From positions 6,634,001 to 6,698,000 of the forward strand of contig NZ_LT670817.1 in assembly GCF_900129425.1 (NCBI RefSeq): DNA of 64,000 bases. Reading direction: 5' to 3'. The notes below the pieces were generated by a model. The model was given only the letters and a program-made list of their open reading frames with translations. It was not told the origin of the DNA and did no database searches. This DNA is from Bradyrhizobium erythrophlei. GTDB lineage: Bacteria > Pseudomonadota > Alphaproteobacteria > Rhizobiales > Xanthobacteraceae. Positions within the stretch are counted from its first letter, which is position 1, and each line of letters opens with the position of its first letter. Below, piece after piece: positions 1 to 8,120 of this stretch. The position numbers and the translations under genes were made by a program.

Positions 1-98
1 TCGTGTTCAGCCGGCGCAATCCGCTGTGGCGATCGCGGCCGGCACCTGCGTCAGCATCGCAGCACGTTGCAGCACTTCATCCGTGACTGCAGGGCAAG

Positions 99-1394
99 CT
101 AGCCGGTCCTCTGGATTTGCGTCCGGTGCAACTGGCCCGCGACTGCGCGGATTTTGCCGGGCGACGCCATCCAGATCGCGAATGCGGACAATGCGCAGAC
201 ACCGATCCCGATGGCGAAGGCGAGCGTATAATCCCCCGTGAGGTCGTGCAGAACACCGGTGACGAGGGGGCCCGCCGCACCTCCGGCGAGCGCGGCAAGC
301 ATCACGCAGCCGAAAATACTGCCATAGTGCTTGCCCTGAAATATCTCGACCACTACCGCGCCCATGATCGAGGTCAGGCCGTAGCCCAGCGCGCCCTGCC
401 CCAGCACCATGAGATAGACCAGCGGCAACGTCGGAAAATACTTAAGCGCGATCAGTGCCGCAAAGCAGATCGCAAAGCCGAAGCAACTCGCACTCCAGAT
501 CCATTCGCGCCCCACCCGATCGGAGATGTGTCCGAGCAGGATTTGGCCGGGAATACCGAGCAGGCTGACCACGCCAAGCGCCCAGACCGCGACGCTGGAG
601 CTGAAGCCGATGTCGAGCAGGTATTTGGTCTGGTGGACCTGCACCGCGTACCAGATATACAGGCCGCCGAAATAGCCGAGCGATATCCACCAGAACCGCG
701 CGGTGCGAAGCGCGCGCCGCAGGGTCCAGTCGATGCCGGCCCATACGGGATCGACGACATTCGATACCGGTCTGGTAGAGGCCGAGGGCGCGGCATCGCC
801 ATCGGGTTCGAGCCCGATGTCTTCAGGGCGCTTGCGCAGCAACAGGTTGATCGGCGCCAGCACCACCAGAACCACGATCCCCATCGCGGTGCAGGCGGTG
901 CGCCAGCCGGTTTGCTCGATCATGTGCTGCACCCAGGGCAGCAGCGTCATGGAGCCCAAGCCGACGCCGGCGAAAGCAAGCCCCATGGCGAGGCCGCGCC
1001 GGCGATTGAACCAGTTCGGCAGAAACAGCGATTGACCGGAATAGCCGAGACAGATGCTGCCGGCGCCGACCAGCACGCCGATGGTCAGATACAGATGCCA
1101 GGGCTGCGTGGTCAGCGGCGCGAGCAACAAGCCACTCGCCATCAAAGCCACGCCGAGTTCCATCACCGTGCGCGGGCCGAAGCGGTCCATCATGCGGCCG
1201 ATCAGCGGGCTGACCGCGGCGGAAACCAGAAAGCCGAACGAAAATGCACCGGCGGTGACGCCGCGCTCCCAACCGAACTCATCGATGATCGGCGGAAAGA
1301 ACAGCGAAAACGCGGTGCGCGCATTGACGCCGATCGCCATGGTGACGAACGTCACCGCGATGATGATCCAGCCGTAAAAGAAGGGAAGCCGCAT
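99..1394 (-). CDS. MFS transporter, monocarboxylate/oxalate-formate-like
   Basis: Inner-membrane carrier of the major facilitator superfamily, 431 aa, with about twelve hydrophobic segments. The loop after helix 2 carries the family motif GRMMDRFGPR (residues 66-75). The start FFYGWIIIAVTF and the middle WFNRRRGLAMG segment resemble the monocarboxylate / oxalate-formate antiporter branch, so a small carboxylate is a reasonable but unproven substrate. I chose the ATG at 1394: an in-frame ATG at 1499 would add 35 hydrophilic residues before the first helix. It follows the 2-hydroxyacid dehydrogenase by 129 bp on the same strand and may share its transcript. Bases 1-98, downstream, show no recognisable gene. 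Confidence 0.85.
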   Translation of the reverse strand: MRLPFFYGWIIIAVTFVTMAIGVNARTAFSLFFPPIIDEFGWERGVTAGAFSFGFLVSAAVSPLIGRMMDRFGPRTVMELGVALMASGLLLAPLTTQPWHLYLTIGVLVGAGSICLGYSGQSLFLPNWFNRRRGLAMGLAFAGVGLGSMTLLPWVQHMIEQTGWRTACTAMGIVVLVVLAPINLLLRKRPEDIGLEPDGDAAPSASTRPVSNVVDPVWAGIDWTLRRALRTARFWWISLGYFGGLYIWYAVQVHQTKYLLDIGFSSSVAVWALGVVSLLGIPGQILLGHISDRVGREWIWSASCFGFAICFAALIALKYFPTLPLVYLMVLGQGALGYGLTSIMGAVVVEIFQGKHYGSIFGCVMLAALAGGAAGPLVTGVLHDLTGDYTLAFAIGIGVCALSAFAIWMASPGKIRAVAGQLHRTQIQRTG

Positions 1395-1523
1395 CAGAAG
1401 CCTTTTTGTGGAAGTGACGGGGATGTCGAATTCAGGTGGTTGCGCAAAACCGTTTGGCGGGAGCGTGTCTTTCGAGAACGATTCAGGCGTCCTTCGCAAT
1501 TTTTACCGGCTCCTGGTCAGCAC

Positions 1524-2507
1524 TCAAGGACGACGTTTCCAACGATCGGCATTGACGGCACCCATCGGGACCTTGCCATCGATAATCGCTTCGACCTGGC
1601 GAACGGTCTCGGACGACTGGCTTTCGATCGCCGGTGGCGTCAGCCCCCCGATGTGCGGCGTCGCAATGACATTCGGCAGCTTCGCCAGTTCGGGTGACGG
1701 CATTTGATCCAGCGCGCGGCCGACATCCATCGCCGCGCCGGCAATGCGGTTCTCACGCAGCGCCGCCATCAGCGCGGCTTCATCGACGAGGTTGCCGCGA
1801 GACAGATTGATGAAGAATGCGTGCGATCGCATGCGCGCCAACTCCGCCTGTCCGATCAGATTTTCCGTGCTTTCGTTGGCGATTGCGAGGCAAACCACAT
1901 AATCGGACCGTTCCAGAAGGTCTTCGAGCGACAGATGTCTTATCCTGGCGTCGTTCACGCTCGCGAACGGATCGGCCACCAGAACCTCCATCCCGAGCGC
2001 GAGAGCGATCGGAGCGAGATAACGGCCGATGCTGCCGTAACCGATGATGCCGAGGCGGCTGCCGGCCAGTTGCCGCCCCATTACGACCTCCGGCGCCCGC
2101 CCCGAGTGGTAGTCCGCCGTGGCGCGCGAAATTCCACGCGACAGATCGACCATGAAGCCAAGCACAAGTTCCGCCACCGATGGCACGAAGCCGGGTTCGG
2201 CCCGCGTGACCAGCACACCCGCCGCGGAAGCGGCCGCGACATCGATGTTGCGGATATCGACCGCGCAGCGAACGAAGGCGCGCAGCTTTGGCAGCCGCGG
2301 AAAAATCTCACCCGGCCCCTGCGTCAGGCGGTCGGCGACGATGATATCGACATCGCGCGCGGCCTCGATCAGGCCGGCAGCGTCGAGGGCGTCATCGGCT
2401 TCATTGAGAACGACCTGGGCCAGGGCCTGGAGGCCTTTCAGACTGCGCTCGCCGTAATACTGGCGCCGGAACTGAGGCGTATGGGTCAGCAGAATTTTTG
2501 TGATCAT
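1524..2507 (-). CDS. D-isomer-specific 2-hydroxyacid dehydrogenase
   Basis: Cytoplasmic NAD(P)H-dependent enzyme interconverting 2-oxo acids and D-2-hydroxy acids, 327 aa, the usual length. The nucleotide-binding motif GYGSIG is at residues 156-161, the substrate/catalytic Arg is R237 in NLSRGNLVDE, and the catalytic His is H285 in TPHIGG. The catalytic Glu, usually in a DVFxxEP segment, is not obvious: here the stretch reads DVGRALDQMP. Substrate could be glyoxylate, hydroxypyruvate or another short 2-oxo acid. It lies downstream of the Liv-type importer and upstream of an MFS carrier, which suggests joint uptake and use of a small organic acid; that link is inference. Confidence 0.88.
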   Translation of the reverse strand: MITKILLTHTPQFRRQYYGERSLKGLQALAQVVLNEADDALDAAGLIEAARDVDIIVADRLTQGPGEIFPRLPKLRAFVRCAVDIRNIDVAAASAAGVLVTRAEPGFVPSVAELVLGFMVDLSRGISRATADYHSGRAPEVVMGRQLAGSRLGIIGYGSIGRYLAPIALALGMEVLVADPFASVNDARIRHLSLEDLLERSDYVVCLAIANESTENLIGQAELARMRSHAFFINLSRGNLVDEAALMAALRENRIAGAAMDVGRALDQMPSPELAKLPNVIATPHIGGLTPPAIESQSSETVRQVEAIIDGKVPMGAVNADRWKRRP

Positions 2508-2531
2508 ATGGTCTCTCTCAACTGACGGCGG

Positions 2532-2660
2532 TCAGTAACCGAAGGCGCGCGGCAGCGCGGTGCTGATGGCCGGCACGAAGGCAATCACCAGCAGGCACAG
2601 CAACGGCAAGCCGAGATAGCCGATGATCGGCTTGACGGTTTGTTCGGGCACAACAAGCTC
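2532..2660 (-). pseudogene. C-terminal remnant of a TRAP transporter large permease (DctM-like)
   Basis: Directly after the livF stop the same frame runs open for 42 codons to a TGA at 2532-2534. It encodes a hydrophobic helix and a tail reading IAFVPAISTALPRAFGY. This is the typical end of a TRAP (DctM/SiaM family) permease, where a last helix leads into FVPALSxxLPRLLGY-like residues. No start codon, upstream permease domains or DctP/DctQ genes are present, so this looks like the leftover end of a deleted transporter gene whose place was taken by the Liv operon. The match is from memory of the family ending; a short chance similarity is possible. Confidence 0.45.
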
Positions 2661-3410
2661 TCACCCAACGACCGGCGCGTGGCTGTCATGTCCAAAATAG
2701 GCGCGTTCGAGCCGCTGCGGCAGGTTGGCCTCGCTGGTCGGCGCTTCCATCACGATGTGGCCCTGCACCAGCGCGTAGACGCGGTCGGCGGCGGCCAGCG
2801 CCTTTTCCAGCAATTGCTCGACCAGCAGCACGGCCGTGCCCTTGCTGCGGAGCTGGGCGATGACGTTGAGCACGCGATCGACCAGTACCGGCGACAGGCC
2901 CGCTGAGGGTTCGTCGAGCATCAACAGCCGCGGCCGGCGCACCAGTCCCTGCGCCACCGTCAGCATTTGTTGCTGGCCGCCGGAGAGCGCGCCGCCGCGC
3001 TCGTGGCGCTTCTCGGCGATCTCCGGAAAGAACGCCAGCGCCTCCTCGACGCGGGCCGCGCGCTCGCCGCGTGGCAGGTCGTAGGCCGCCAGCAACAGGT
3101 TGTCGGTGACGGAAATCTGCGTGAACACGCGATGGCCTTCGATGACGTGCACGAGTCCGGCGCGCGCCGCCTCGCGCGGCGTGGCGTTAGTCATGTCGCG
3201 GCCGGCGAAGCGCACATGCCCGGCATTGACCGGCAGCAATCCCGACAGCGCGCGCAGCATGGTAGTCTTGCCGGCGCCGTTGGGGCCGAGCAGCGCCACC
3301 ACCTCGCCCGGCGCTACCGTGAAATCGATGCCGTGCAGCACGCGGATCTTGTCGTAGCCGGACTGCAGCGCTTCGACCGTGAGCAGAAGTTCAGCCGCCG
3401 AGGTAAGCAC
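2661..3410 (-). CDS. livF: Branched-chain amino-acid-type ABC importer ATPase LivF
   Basis: Cytoplasmic ATPase subunit of a HAAT-family ABC importer, 249 aa. Walker A is GPNGAGKTT, the signature is LSGGQQQM and Walker B is LLMLDEPSAGLSP, all intact. The start is GTG at 3408-3410, 6 bases after a strong AAGGAGG ribosome binding site; the first 20 bases overlap the end of the fused livMG gene, so the two are probably translationally coupled. With LivK, LivH and LivMG it makes a complete importer. Such systems carry branched-chain amino acids, amides, urea or aromatic and short organic acids; the real substrate cannot be read from the sequence. Confidence 0.92.
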   Translation of the reverse strand: MLTSAAELLLTVEALQSGYDKIRVLHGIDFTVAPGEVVALLGPNGAGKTTMLRALSGLLPVNAGHVRFAGRDMTNATPREAARAGLVHVIEGHRVFTQISVTDNLLLAAYDLPRGERAARVEEALAFFPEIAEKRHERGGALSGGQQQMLTVAQGLVRRPRLLMLDEPSAGLSPVLVDRVLNVIAQLRSKGTAVLLVEQLLEKALAAADRVYALVQGHIVMEAPTSEANLPQRLERAYFGHDSHAPVVG

Positions 3411-5190
3411 TGACCACCTCCTTGTGGACGCGAATCTCGGCCGGCGTTCCCGCAGCCAGGATACGGCCGAGATTGAGCACGGTGACTTGGTCGCAGATGT
3501 CGAAAATCAGGTCGGCATGATGCTCCACCAGCAATACGCCGGTGCCGCGCCGGCTGATCGCCTTGATGAGAATCCCGAGGCGTTCGATCTCGTCGCTGGA
3601 GAGACCGGCGGCAGGCTCGTCGAGCAACAGGAAATCCGGCTCCAGCATCAGCGCCCGCGCGATCTCGATGAAACGCAACTCGCTGTGTTGCAGCCGGTCG
3701 GCACGGACCTCGGCCAGCGTTTCCAGTCCGACGACGTCGAGCAGCGCGCGGGCCTTGGCGGCGAGCCTGCGCTCGTCGCGCCGGTTGCGCGGCAGCGCCA
3801 GCAGCGCTTCGACGAAGGTTGCCTGGCCCTCGATGGTACCGCCGATCATGACGTTCTGCAGCACCGAGGCCTCGCCGATCACGCGCGGGGTCTGGAAGGT
3901 GCGGGCGATGCCGCTTGCCGCGCGCAGCGCCGGCCGGCCCGGCGGTAGCGCGTCGTCGCCCAACGTCATAGTGCCGGCCTTGGCGGCGTAGTAACCGGAA
4001 ATCACGTTCAGGGTCGTGGTCTTGCCGCTGCCGTTGGGGCCGATCAGGCCATGAACCTGGCCCGGCCGGACGTCGAGATCGAGCCCGTCGATGGCGCGCA
4101 CATTGCCGAAATTCAGCGCAATCCTGCGCAGGCTCAACGTCCGGTCACCCGCGCGCTTGCGGACGACATCGCCGAGCGCGGAGGGACGCGGTACGATGGC
4201 GCGGTTGCTCGCGAGCGGACGGCGGTTGCGAAAGTCCAGCAGTGCTGCGATGCCGCCGGGCATCACCAGCACGATCACCAAGAGCAGCACGGCGTAAAGG
4301 AACGTCGACCACGCCGCCAGCGGTGCGGCGATCTCCGGCAGGATGGTCAATATGATGGTGCCGAGCATCGGGCCCAGGATCGAGCCGCGTCCGCCGATCA
4401 GGATCGCGATGAAGAACAGGATCGACAGATCGAAGGTAAAAGCGTCCGGCGTGATGTAGGTCTGCAGGCTCGCGAACAGGCCGCCGGCGATCGCCGCCAG
4501 CGCGCCGGCCAGCAGGAAGATCGCAATCAGCATGCGTGGCTTGGAAATGCCGGTGGCTTCGGCCGCGACTTCGGCGTCGCGGACCGCGATCAGGGCGCGG
4601 CCGAACCGGCTATGGGCGACATTGGCGCTCATCCAGGTGCAGAAGGCGGCGAAGCCGATACAGAGATAGTAATAGCCCCATGCGGTATTGAACGGCGCTG
4701 GAAATTCCGGGCCGGATATGCCGATGCCGCCGCCGGTGACGCTCTGCCAGGCCAGCGCGATCTGGGTGACAATGGTGGCGAAGCCAAGCGTCGACATCGC
4801 GAAATAGAACGTGCGCAATCGCAACGCCGGCAGGCCGACGATGACGCCGAACACCGCGCCCACACAGCCCGCGATCGGCAATGCCGCGAATACCGGCAGC
4901 GCCGGCATCACATTGCCGGCCACCAGCACGCTGGTGGTGTAGGCGCCGAGCGTCAGCAGCGCGACATAGCCGATCGCCAGATGTCCGGCGAAACCGACGA
5001 TCAAATTGAGTCCGGAGACCAGCACCCAGTAGATCGCCGCCCGTGTCCCGATCAGCGCCCAGTAGTCGTTGCTGACGAACGGCAGCACCATCGCGACCGC
5101 GAGGATCCCGAGAAACGGCGCCAGTTGCGGCAGCACCGCGCGATAGGCGCGGGGTTCGCTGCGTGCCGGGGTTGCGGTGACCGAGGTCAT
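3391..5190 (-). CDS. livMG: Fused ABC importer permease-ATPase (LivM-LivG)
   Basis: A 599-aa fusion. Residues about 15-320 are a LivM-type permease with 9-10 hydrophobic segments and the conserved YFAMSTLGFA and GGRGSILGPMLGT stretches. Residues about 350-599 are a LivG-type ATPase with Walker A GPNGSGKTT (about 385-393) and Walker B FLLLDEPAAGLSSDE. The signature loop reads LQHSELRFIEIARAL instead of the usual LSGGQ or LSYGQ form. The ATG shares one base with the livH stop (TGATG), a coupling arrangement; a GTG one codon earlier is less likely. Permease-ATPase fusions of this type are common in Bradyrhizobium Liv systems. Confidence 0.92.
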   Translation of the reverse strand: MTSVTATPARSEPRAYRAVLPQLAPFLGILAVAMVLPFVSNDYWALIGTRAAIYWVLVSGLNLIVGFAGHLAIGYVALLTLGAYTTSVLVAGNVMPALPVFAALPIAGCVGAVFGVIVGLPALRLRTFYFAMSTLGFATIVTQIALAWQSVTGGGIGISGPEFPAPFNTAWGYYYLCIGFAAFCTWMSANVAHSRFGRALIAVRDAEVAAEATGISKPRMLIAIFLLAGALAAIAGGLFASLQTYITPDAFTFDLSILFFIAILIGGRGSILGPMLGTIILTILPEIAAPLAAWSTFLYAVLLLVIVLVMPGGIAALLDFRNRRPLASNRAIVPRPSALGDVVRKRAGDRTLSLRRIALNFGNVRAIDGLDLDVRPGQVHGLIGPNGSGKTTTLNVISGYYAAKAGTMTLGDDALPPGRPALRAASGIARTFQTPRVIGEASVLQNVMIGGTIEGQATFVEALLALPRNRRDERRLAAKARALLDVVGLETLAEVRADRLQHSELRFIEIARALMLEPDFLLLDEPAAGLSSDEIERLGILIKAISRRGTGVLLVEHHADLIFDICDQVTVLNLGRILAAGTPAEIRVHKEVVSAYLGG

Positions 5191-6047
5191 CACACCCTCC
5201 GCGCCGTGGCCGAGCCGAACAGGCCTTGCGGCGCCGCCAGCAGGACCACGATGAACAGCGTGAACACGGCCACCGACGAGAAGATGCCGCCGACCAGGAA
5301 GTTAGCCGCCTGCTGGAACAGGCCGAGCGCCAGCCCGCCGATGATGGCGCCGCGGTTGTTGCCGAGCCCGCCGAGCGCCACCGGCACGAAGCCGTAGAAA
5401 TTCAGCAGCGCACCATTGGCGAAGAACGCCAGCAGCAACTCGCCGCCGGAAAATCCGGCAACCCCGCCGATCACCCCGGCGAGCGCGTAACTGGCGATGC
5501 GCAGATTGCGCTCGGGCAGGCCCAGCGCGCGGGCGGCGAAATTGTCCTCCGCGATCGCCAGGAACGCGCGGCCGACCAGCGTGCGGCGATAGAGATATTC
5601 GAGGCCGGTGATGGTGACCGCGCAGGCGGCGACCGGCAGCCAGAATTTTTCATCGAGGACCCCGCTGCCCCACCCGATCAGCCTGGGAAACGGCTGCGGC
5701 TCGGTGCCCCATTTGATCGCCGCCACCTGTTGGATCATCAGCGCTAGCGCCAGCGTGGACAGCACATAGAGGTGTTGGTCGAGGTTTTTCAGCACCGGCC
5801 GCACCGCGACGAATTCGGTGATGACCCCGATCACAGCGCAGCCGAACAACGTCAGCAGCAAACCGGCCCATATCGGCATGCCCAGCTTCAGTATGAACAT
5901 CGAGCCGAACACGCCGCCGAGCATGGCAAGCTGGCCGGAGGTGAAGCTCATCACCCGCGAGGTCGAGAACATCGTGTTGTAGGTGACGCCGACGAGTGCG
6001 TAGATCGCGCCCGCCGCCAATCCCGATGCGAGAATAGAGGCGAGCAT
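5190..6047 (-). CDS. livH: ABC importer permease LivH
   Basis: Inner-membrane permease subunit, 285 aa, about eight hydrophobic segments, beginning LASGLAAGAIYALVGVTYNTMF, the typical LivH opening. The segment EDNFAARALGLPERNLRIASYAL matches the cytoplasmic coupling loop that contacts the ATPase. It pairs with the LivM half of the downstream fusion to form the channel. The gene starts 21 bp after the binding-protein gene, behind an AGGGCAGGG purine stretch, and its stop overlaps the livMG start. All four genes therefore read as one operon transcribed leftward from about 7.3 kb. Confidence 0.92.
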   Translation of the reverse strand: MLASILASGLAAGAIYALVGVTYNTMFSTSRVMSFTSGQLAMLGGVFGSMFILKLGMPIWAGLLLTLFGCAVIGVITEFVAVRPVLKNLDQHLYVLSTLALALMIQQVAAIKWGTEPQPFPRLIGWGSGVLDEKFWLPVAACAVTITGLEYLYRRTLVGRAFLAIAEDNFAARALGLPERNLRIASYALAGVIGGVAGFSGGELLLAFFANGALLNFYGFVPVALGGLGNNRGAIIGGLALGLFQQAANFLVGGIFSSVAVFTLFIVVLLAAPQGLFGSATARRV

Positions 6048-6068
6048 CTGCCCTGCCCTCTGCCGCGG

Positions 6069-7265
6069 TCAGCTGTAACCGGGGGCCAGCGCGAAGGTGC
6101 CGTTCTTGGCGGTCGAGGCCTCCGACATCACGATCTCGTCGGTCGGATAACCATTGTGCTGGGTCGGCGTGAACGTGTAGTCCCCGAAATAGCCGGGATA
6201 TTTCGACAGCGAATTCAAATAGGCGATAATGCCGGGGCCGTCGGTCGATCCGCTGGTTTCGACACCCTTGGCGAACAACTCGATGGCGTCGATGCCGCCG
6301 GCGATCCACCACAACAGGGTATCGTTGAGCGCGACGTTGGCCTTGGTGAGGCGGTCGACCAGGTCCTTGGTCTTCGGAGGCAGCTTGCCCGCGCCATCGT
6401 AGCTGACGCTCTTGTAGCCGACGGCGTAGACTTTTTTCCAGTTGGCGGGCTTCTCGACCAGCCCGGCGATTTCGCCTGACGCCAGCGAGGGATGACCGAC
6501 AAAGGCCACATCCCAGTTCATGGCGGCGCGGGTGTTGAACATCCGCGCTTCCATGCCTGTCGTGACGCTCCACACCACGATCACCTCGGCGCCGGCATTT
6601 TTGGCGCGCAGCATGTCCGGCGTCATGTCGGGCTGGGTCGCATCGATGTTGGCCTGATAGACCACGTCGGCGCCGTCCTTCTTGAACGCCGCCACCGACG
6701 CGCCCAGCGCGGTCACGCCGTAGCCCGTGGTATCGCCGATCACGGCGATCTTCTTCACCTTGAGGATATTGAGGCAATAGCTGCGGACGGCATCGTCCCA
6801 CTGGCTGTTCGAGGGCGCCATGCGAAAGGCATTGGGAAATTTGGCGGGGTCGATCAGGCTTTCGACGACGCAGGGATGAATGTTCGGCATCTTGGCGCGC
6901 GCCATGATCGGCGTGGTAGCGAGCGCCTCGCCCGAATTGACCGGCCCCCACAGCGCGTGAACCTTGGCCTGGCTGATCAATTCCTGCGTCGCGTTGACCG
7001 CCTTGGTCGGATCGCCCTGGGTATCGCGGGTGATGACCTCGATCTTGCGGCCCTTGACACCCCCGGCGGCGTTGATGGCGTCGACCGCAAAGATCACGCC
7101 GCGATTGAAGCCGATGGTGGGTGCGGAACTCGGACCGGTCATTGCGGCGAGCCAGCCGATCTTGATCGGCTCCGACTGGGCGATGGCGGGCTTTGGAAAC
7201 GGCAGGGCCGCGGCGCCCAATGCTCCGGCGCTGCCCAGCAAAACCTTACGACGCGAAATCGCCAT
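6069..7265 (-). CDS. ABC importer periplasmic substrate-binding protein (LivK-like)
   Basis: Periplasmic binding protein of the type-I fold (Peripla_BP_6), 398 aa. The leader MAISRRKVLLGSAGALGAAA ends PAIAQS and has twin arginines, so export by Tat is likely. The mature part begins EPIKIGWLAAMTGPSSAPTI and contains the typical QGDPTKAVNATQELISQ segment. I chose the ATG at 7265 because GGGAGGAA stands just upstream and the signal peptide begins there; the frame stays open to 7856 but that extension has no support. First gene of the Liv-type operon; a promoter is expected in the 7266-7539 gap, which holds no gene. Confidence 0.92.
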   Translation of the reverse strand: MAISRRKVLLGSAGALGAAALPFPKPAIAQSEPIKIGWLAAMTGPSSAPTIGFNRGVIFAVDAINAAGGVKGRKIEVITRDTQGDPTKAVNATQELISQAKVHALWGPVNSGEALATTPIMARAKMPNIHPCVVESLIDPAKFPNAFRMAPSNSQWDDAVRSYCLNILKVKKIAVIGDTTGYGVTALGASVAAFKKDGADVVYQANIDATQPDMTPDMLRAKNAGAEVIVVWSVTTGMEARMFNTRAAMNWDVAFVGHPSLASGEIAGLVEKPANWKKVYAVGYKSVSYDGAGKLPPKTKDLVDRLTKANVALNDTLLWWIAGGIDAIELFAKGVETSGSTDGPGIIAYLNSLSKYPGYFGDYTFTPTQHNGYPTDEIVMSEASTAKNGTFALAPGYS

Positions 7266-7539
7266 GTATTCCTCCCCGATACTATTTTTCAGGCGCCCGT
7301 CATTGCCGTGGGCGCTCTGGTTTGGTCCGCCAAATTTGAGCCTGATGTGGACGTCTTGTCCAGAGCTTCCGGTTGGAAGATACGAGATTGCAGCAAAGGG
7401 AGCGCCGATTTCGTGGAATAATGAAGGTCTGCTGGCGCGCCTGAACGACCCGATGGGAGACGACACCTGCGCCCCGTGATACCAGCGAAATGTCCGCGAC
7501 TTCCCGCTTGGTGTCCTAACGAACTGGAGAAACAGGCCG

Positions 7540-7977
7540 ATGAATAAATTTGTGGTGGTCTTGTTCTGCGCGCTTTCCGGGCCGGCGGCCCTGGCCGCAG
7601 CCGAGAATCTGATTGAGCCGGGACAGTGGAAAATAACCTCGAAAAATGTCGTGAACGGCGCGACCATGCCACCGCAGGTGAAGGCGCGTTGCCTCAGCCC
7701 TGAACAGGCCGGCGACGTCGCCAAGACCTTTGGCCCCGCGACCAACACCGTTAATTCGACCTGTGAACGCACGGAATACGAAGCGACCGGCCGAACGCTG
7801 AAATGGCACCTGCAGTGCAAGGGGCAAATGGGTATGGATGTCTCCGGCAATTTCAATTTCGACAGTGCGTCGCACTACACAGCCACCATCACCACCAAGG
7901 CCTGGATGGCGGGCATGTTGACCAACGATGTGAAAACGGAATTGGAAGCCGAGCGCGTCAGCGAGTGCCAGCCGTGA
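7540..7977 (+). CDS. DUF3617 family exported protein
   Basis: Small exported protein of 145 aa with a clear Sec signal peptide (MNKFVVVLFCALSGPAALAA). The mature part fits the DUF3617 pattern: an EPGQWKITSKN-type opening, conserved cysteines in RCLSP, STCERTEY, LQCKGQM and SECQP that could form two disulphides, and a central GRTLKWHLQC strand. The family has no established function; members are periplasmic and common in proteobacteria. It is divergent from the Liv operon (275 bp apart) and 143 bp upstream of the FMN enzyme. No operon partner is evident. Confidence 0.85.
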   Translation: MNKFVVVLFCALSGPAALAAAENLIEPGQWKITSKNVVNGATMPPQVKARCLSPEQAGDVAKTFGPATNTVNSTCERTEYEATGRTLKWHLQCKGQMGMDVSGNFNFDSASHYTATITTKAWMAGMLTNDVKTELEAERVSECQP

Positions 7978-8120
7978 CCGAAGGACGACACAGCGACCTC
8001 CCCTAACGCCGGTTCGAGCGAGCCGCGATTGAGGGTGACCCGTACGGCTCCTATGGCTTCCGGGAAACCCCGCCGGCTGCTATCGTCCCCCACAAGAACA
8101 ACAACAGGGGGGATATTTGA

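Noticed and set aside
1..98. End of a further gene at the left edge
   Set aside because: Frames on both strands are short and lack recognisable residues.
117..1697. Long plus-strand frame opposite the MFS gene
   Set aside because: Arg/Asp/Gln-rich translation without motifs; it mirrors the codon bias of the minus-strand genes. The same applies to long antisense frames at 4051-5397, 19740-22184, 47835-49685 and 52175-54139.
7266..7856. N-terminal extension of the LivK-like gene
   Set aside because: The signal peptide and ribosome site fix the start at 7265, and the region overlaps the divergent DUF3617 gene.
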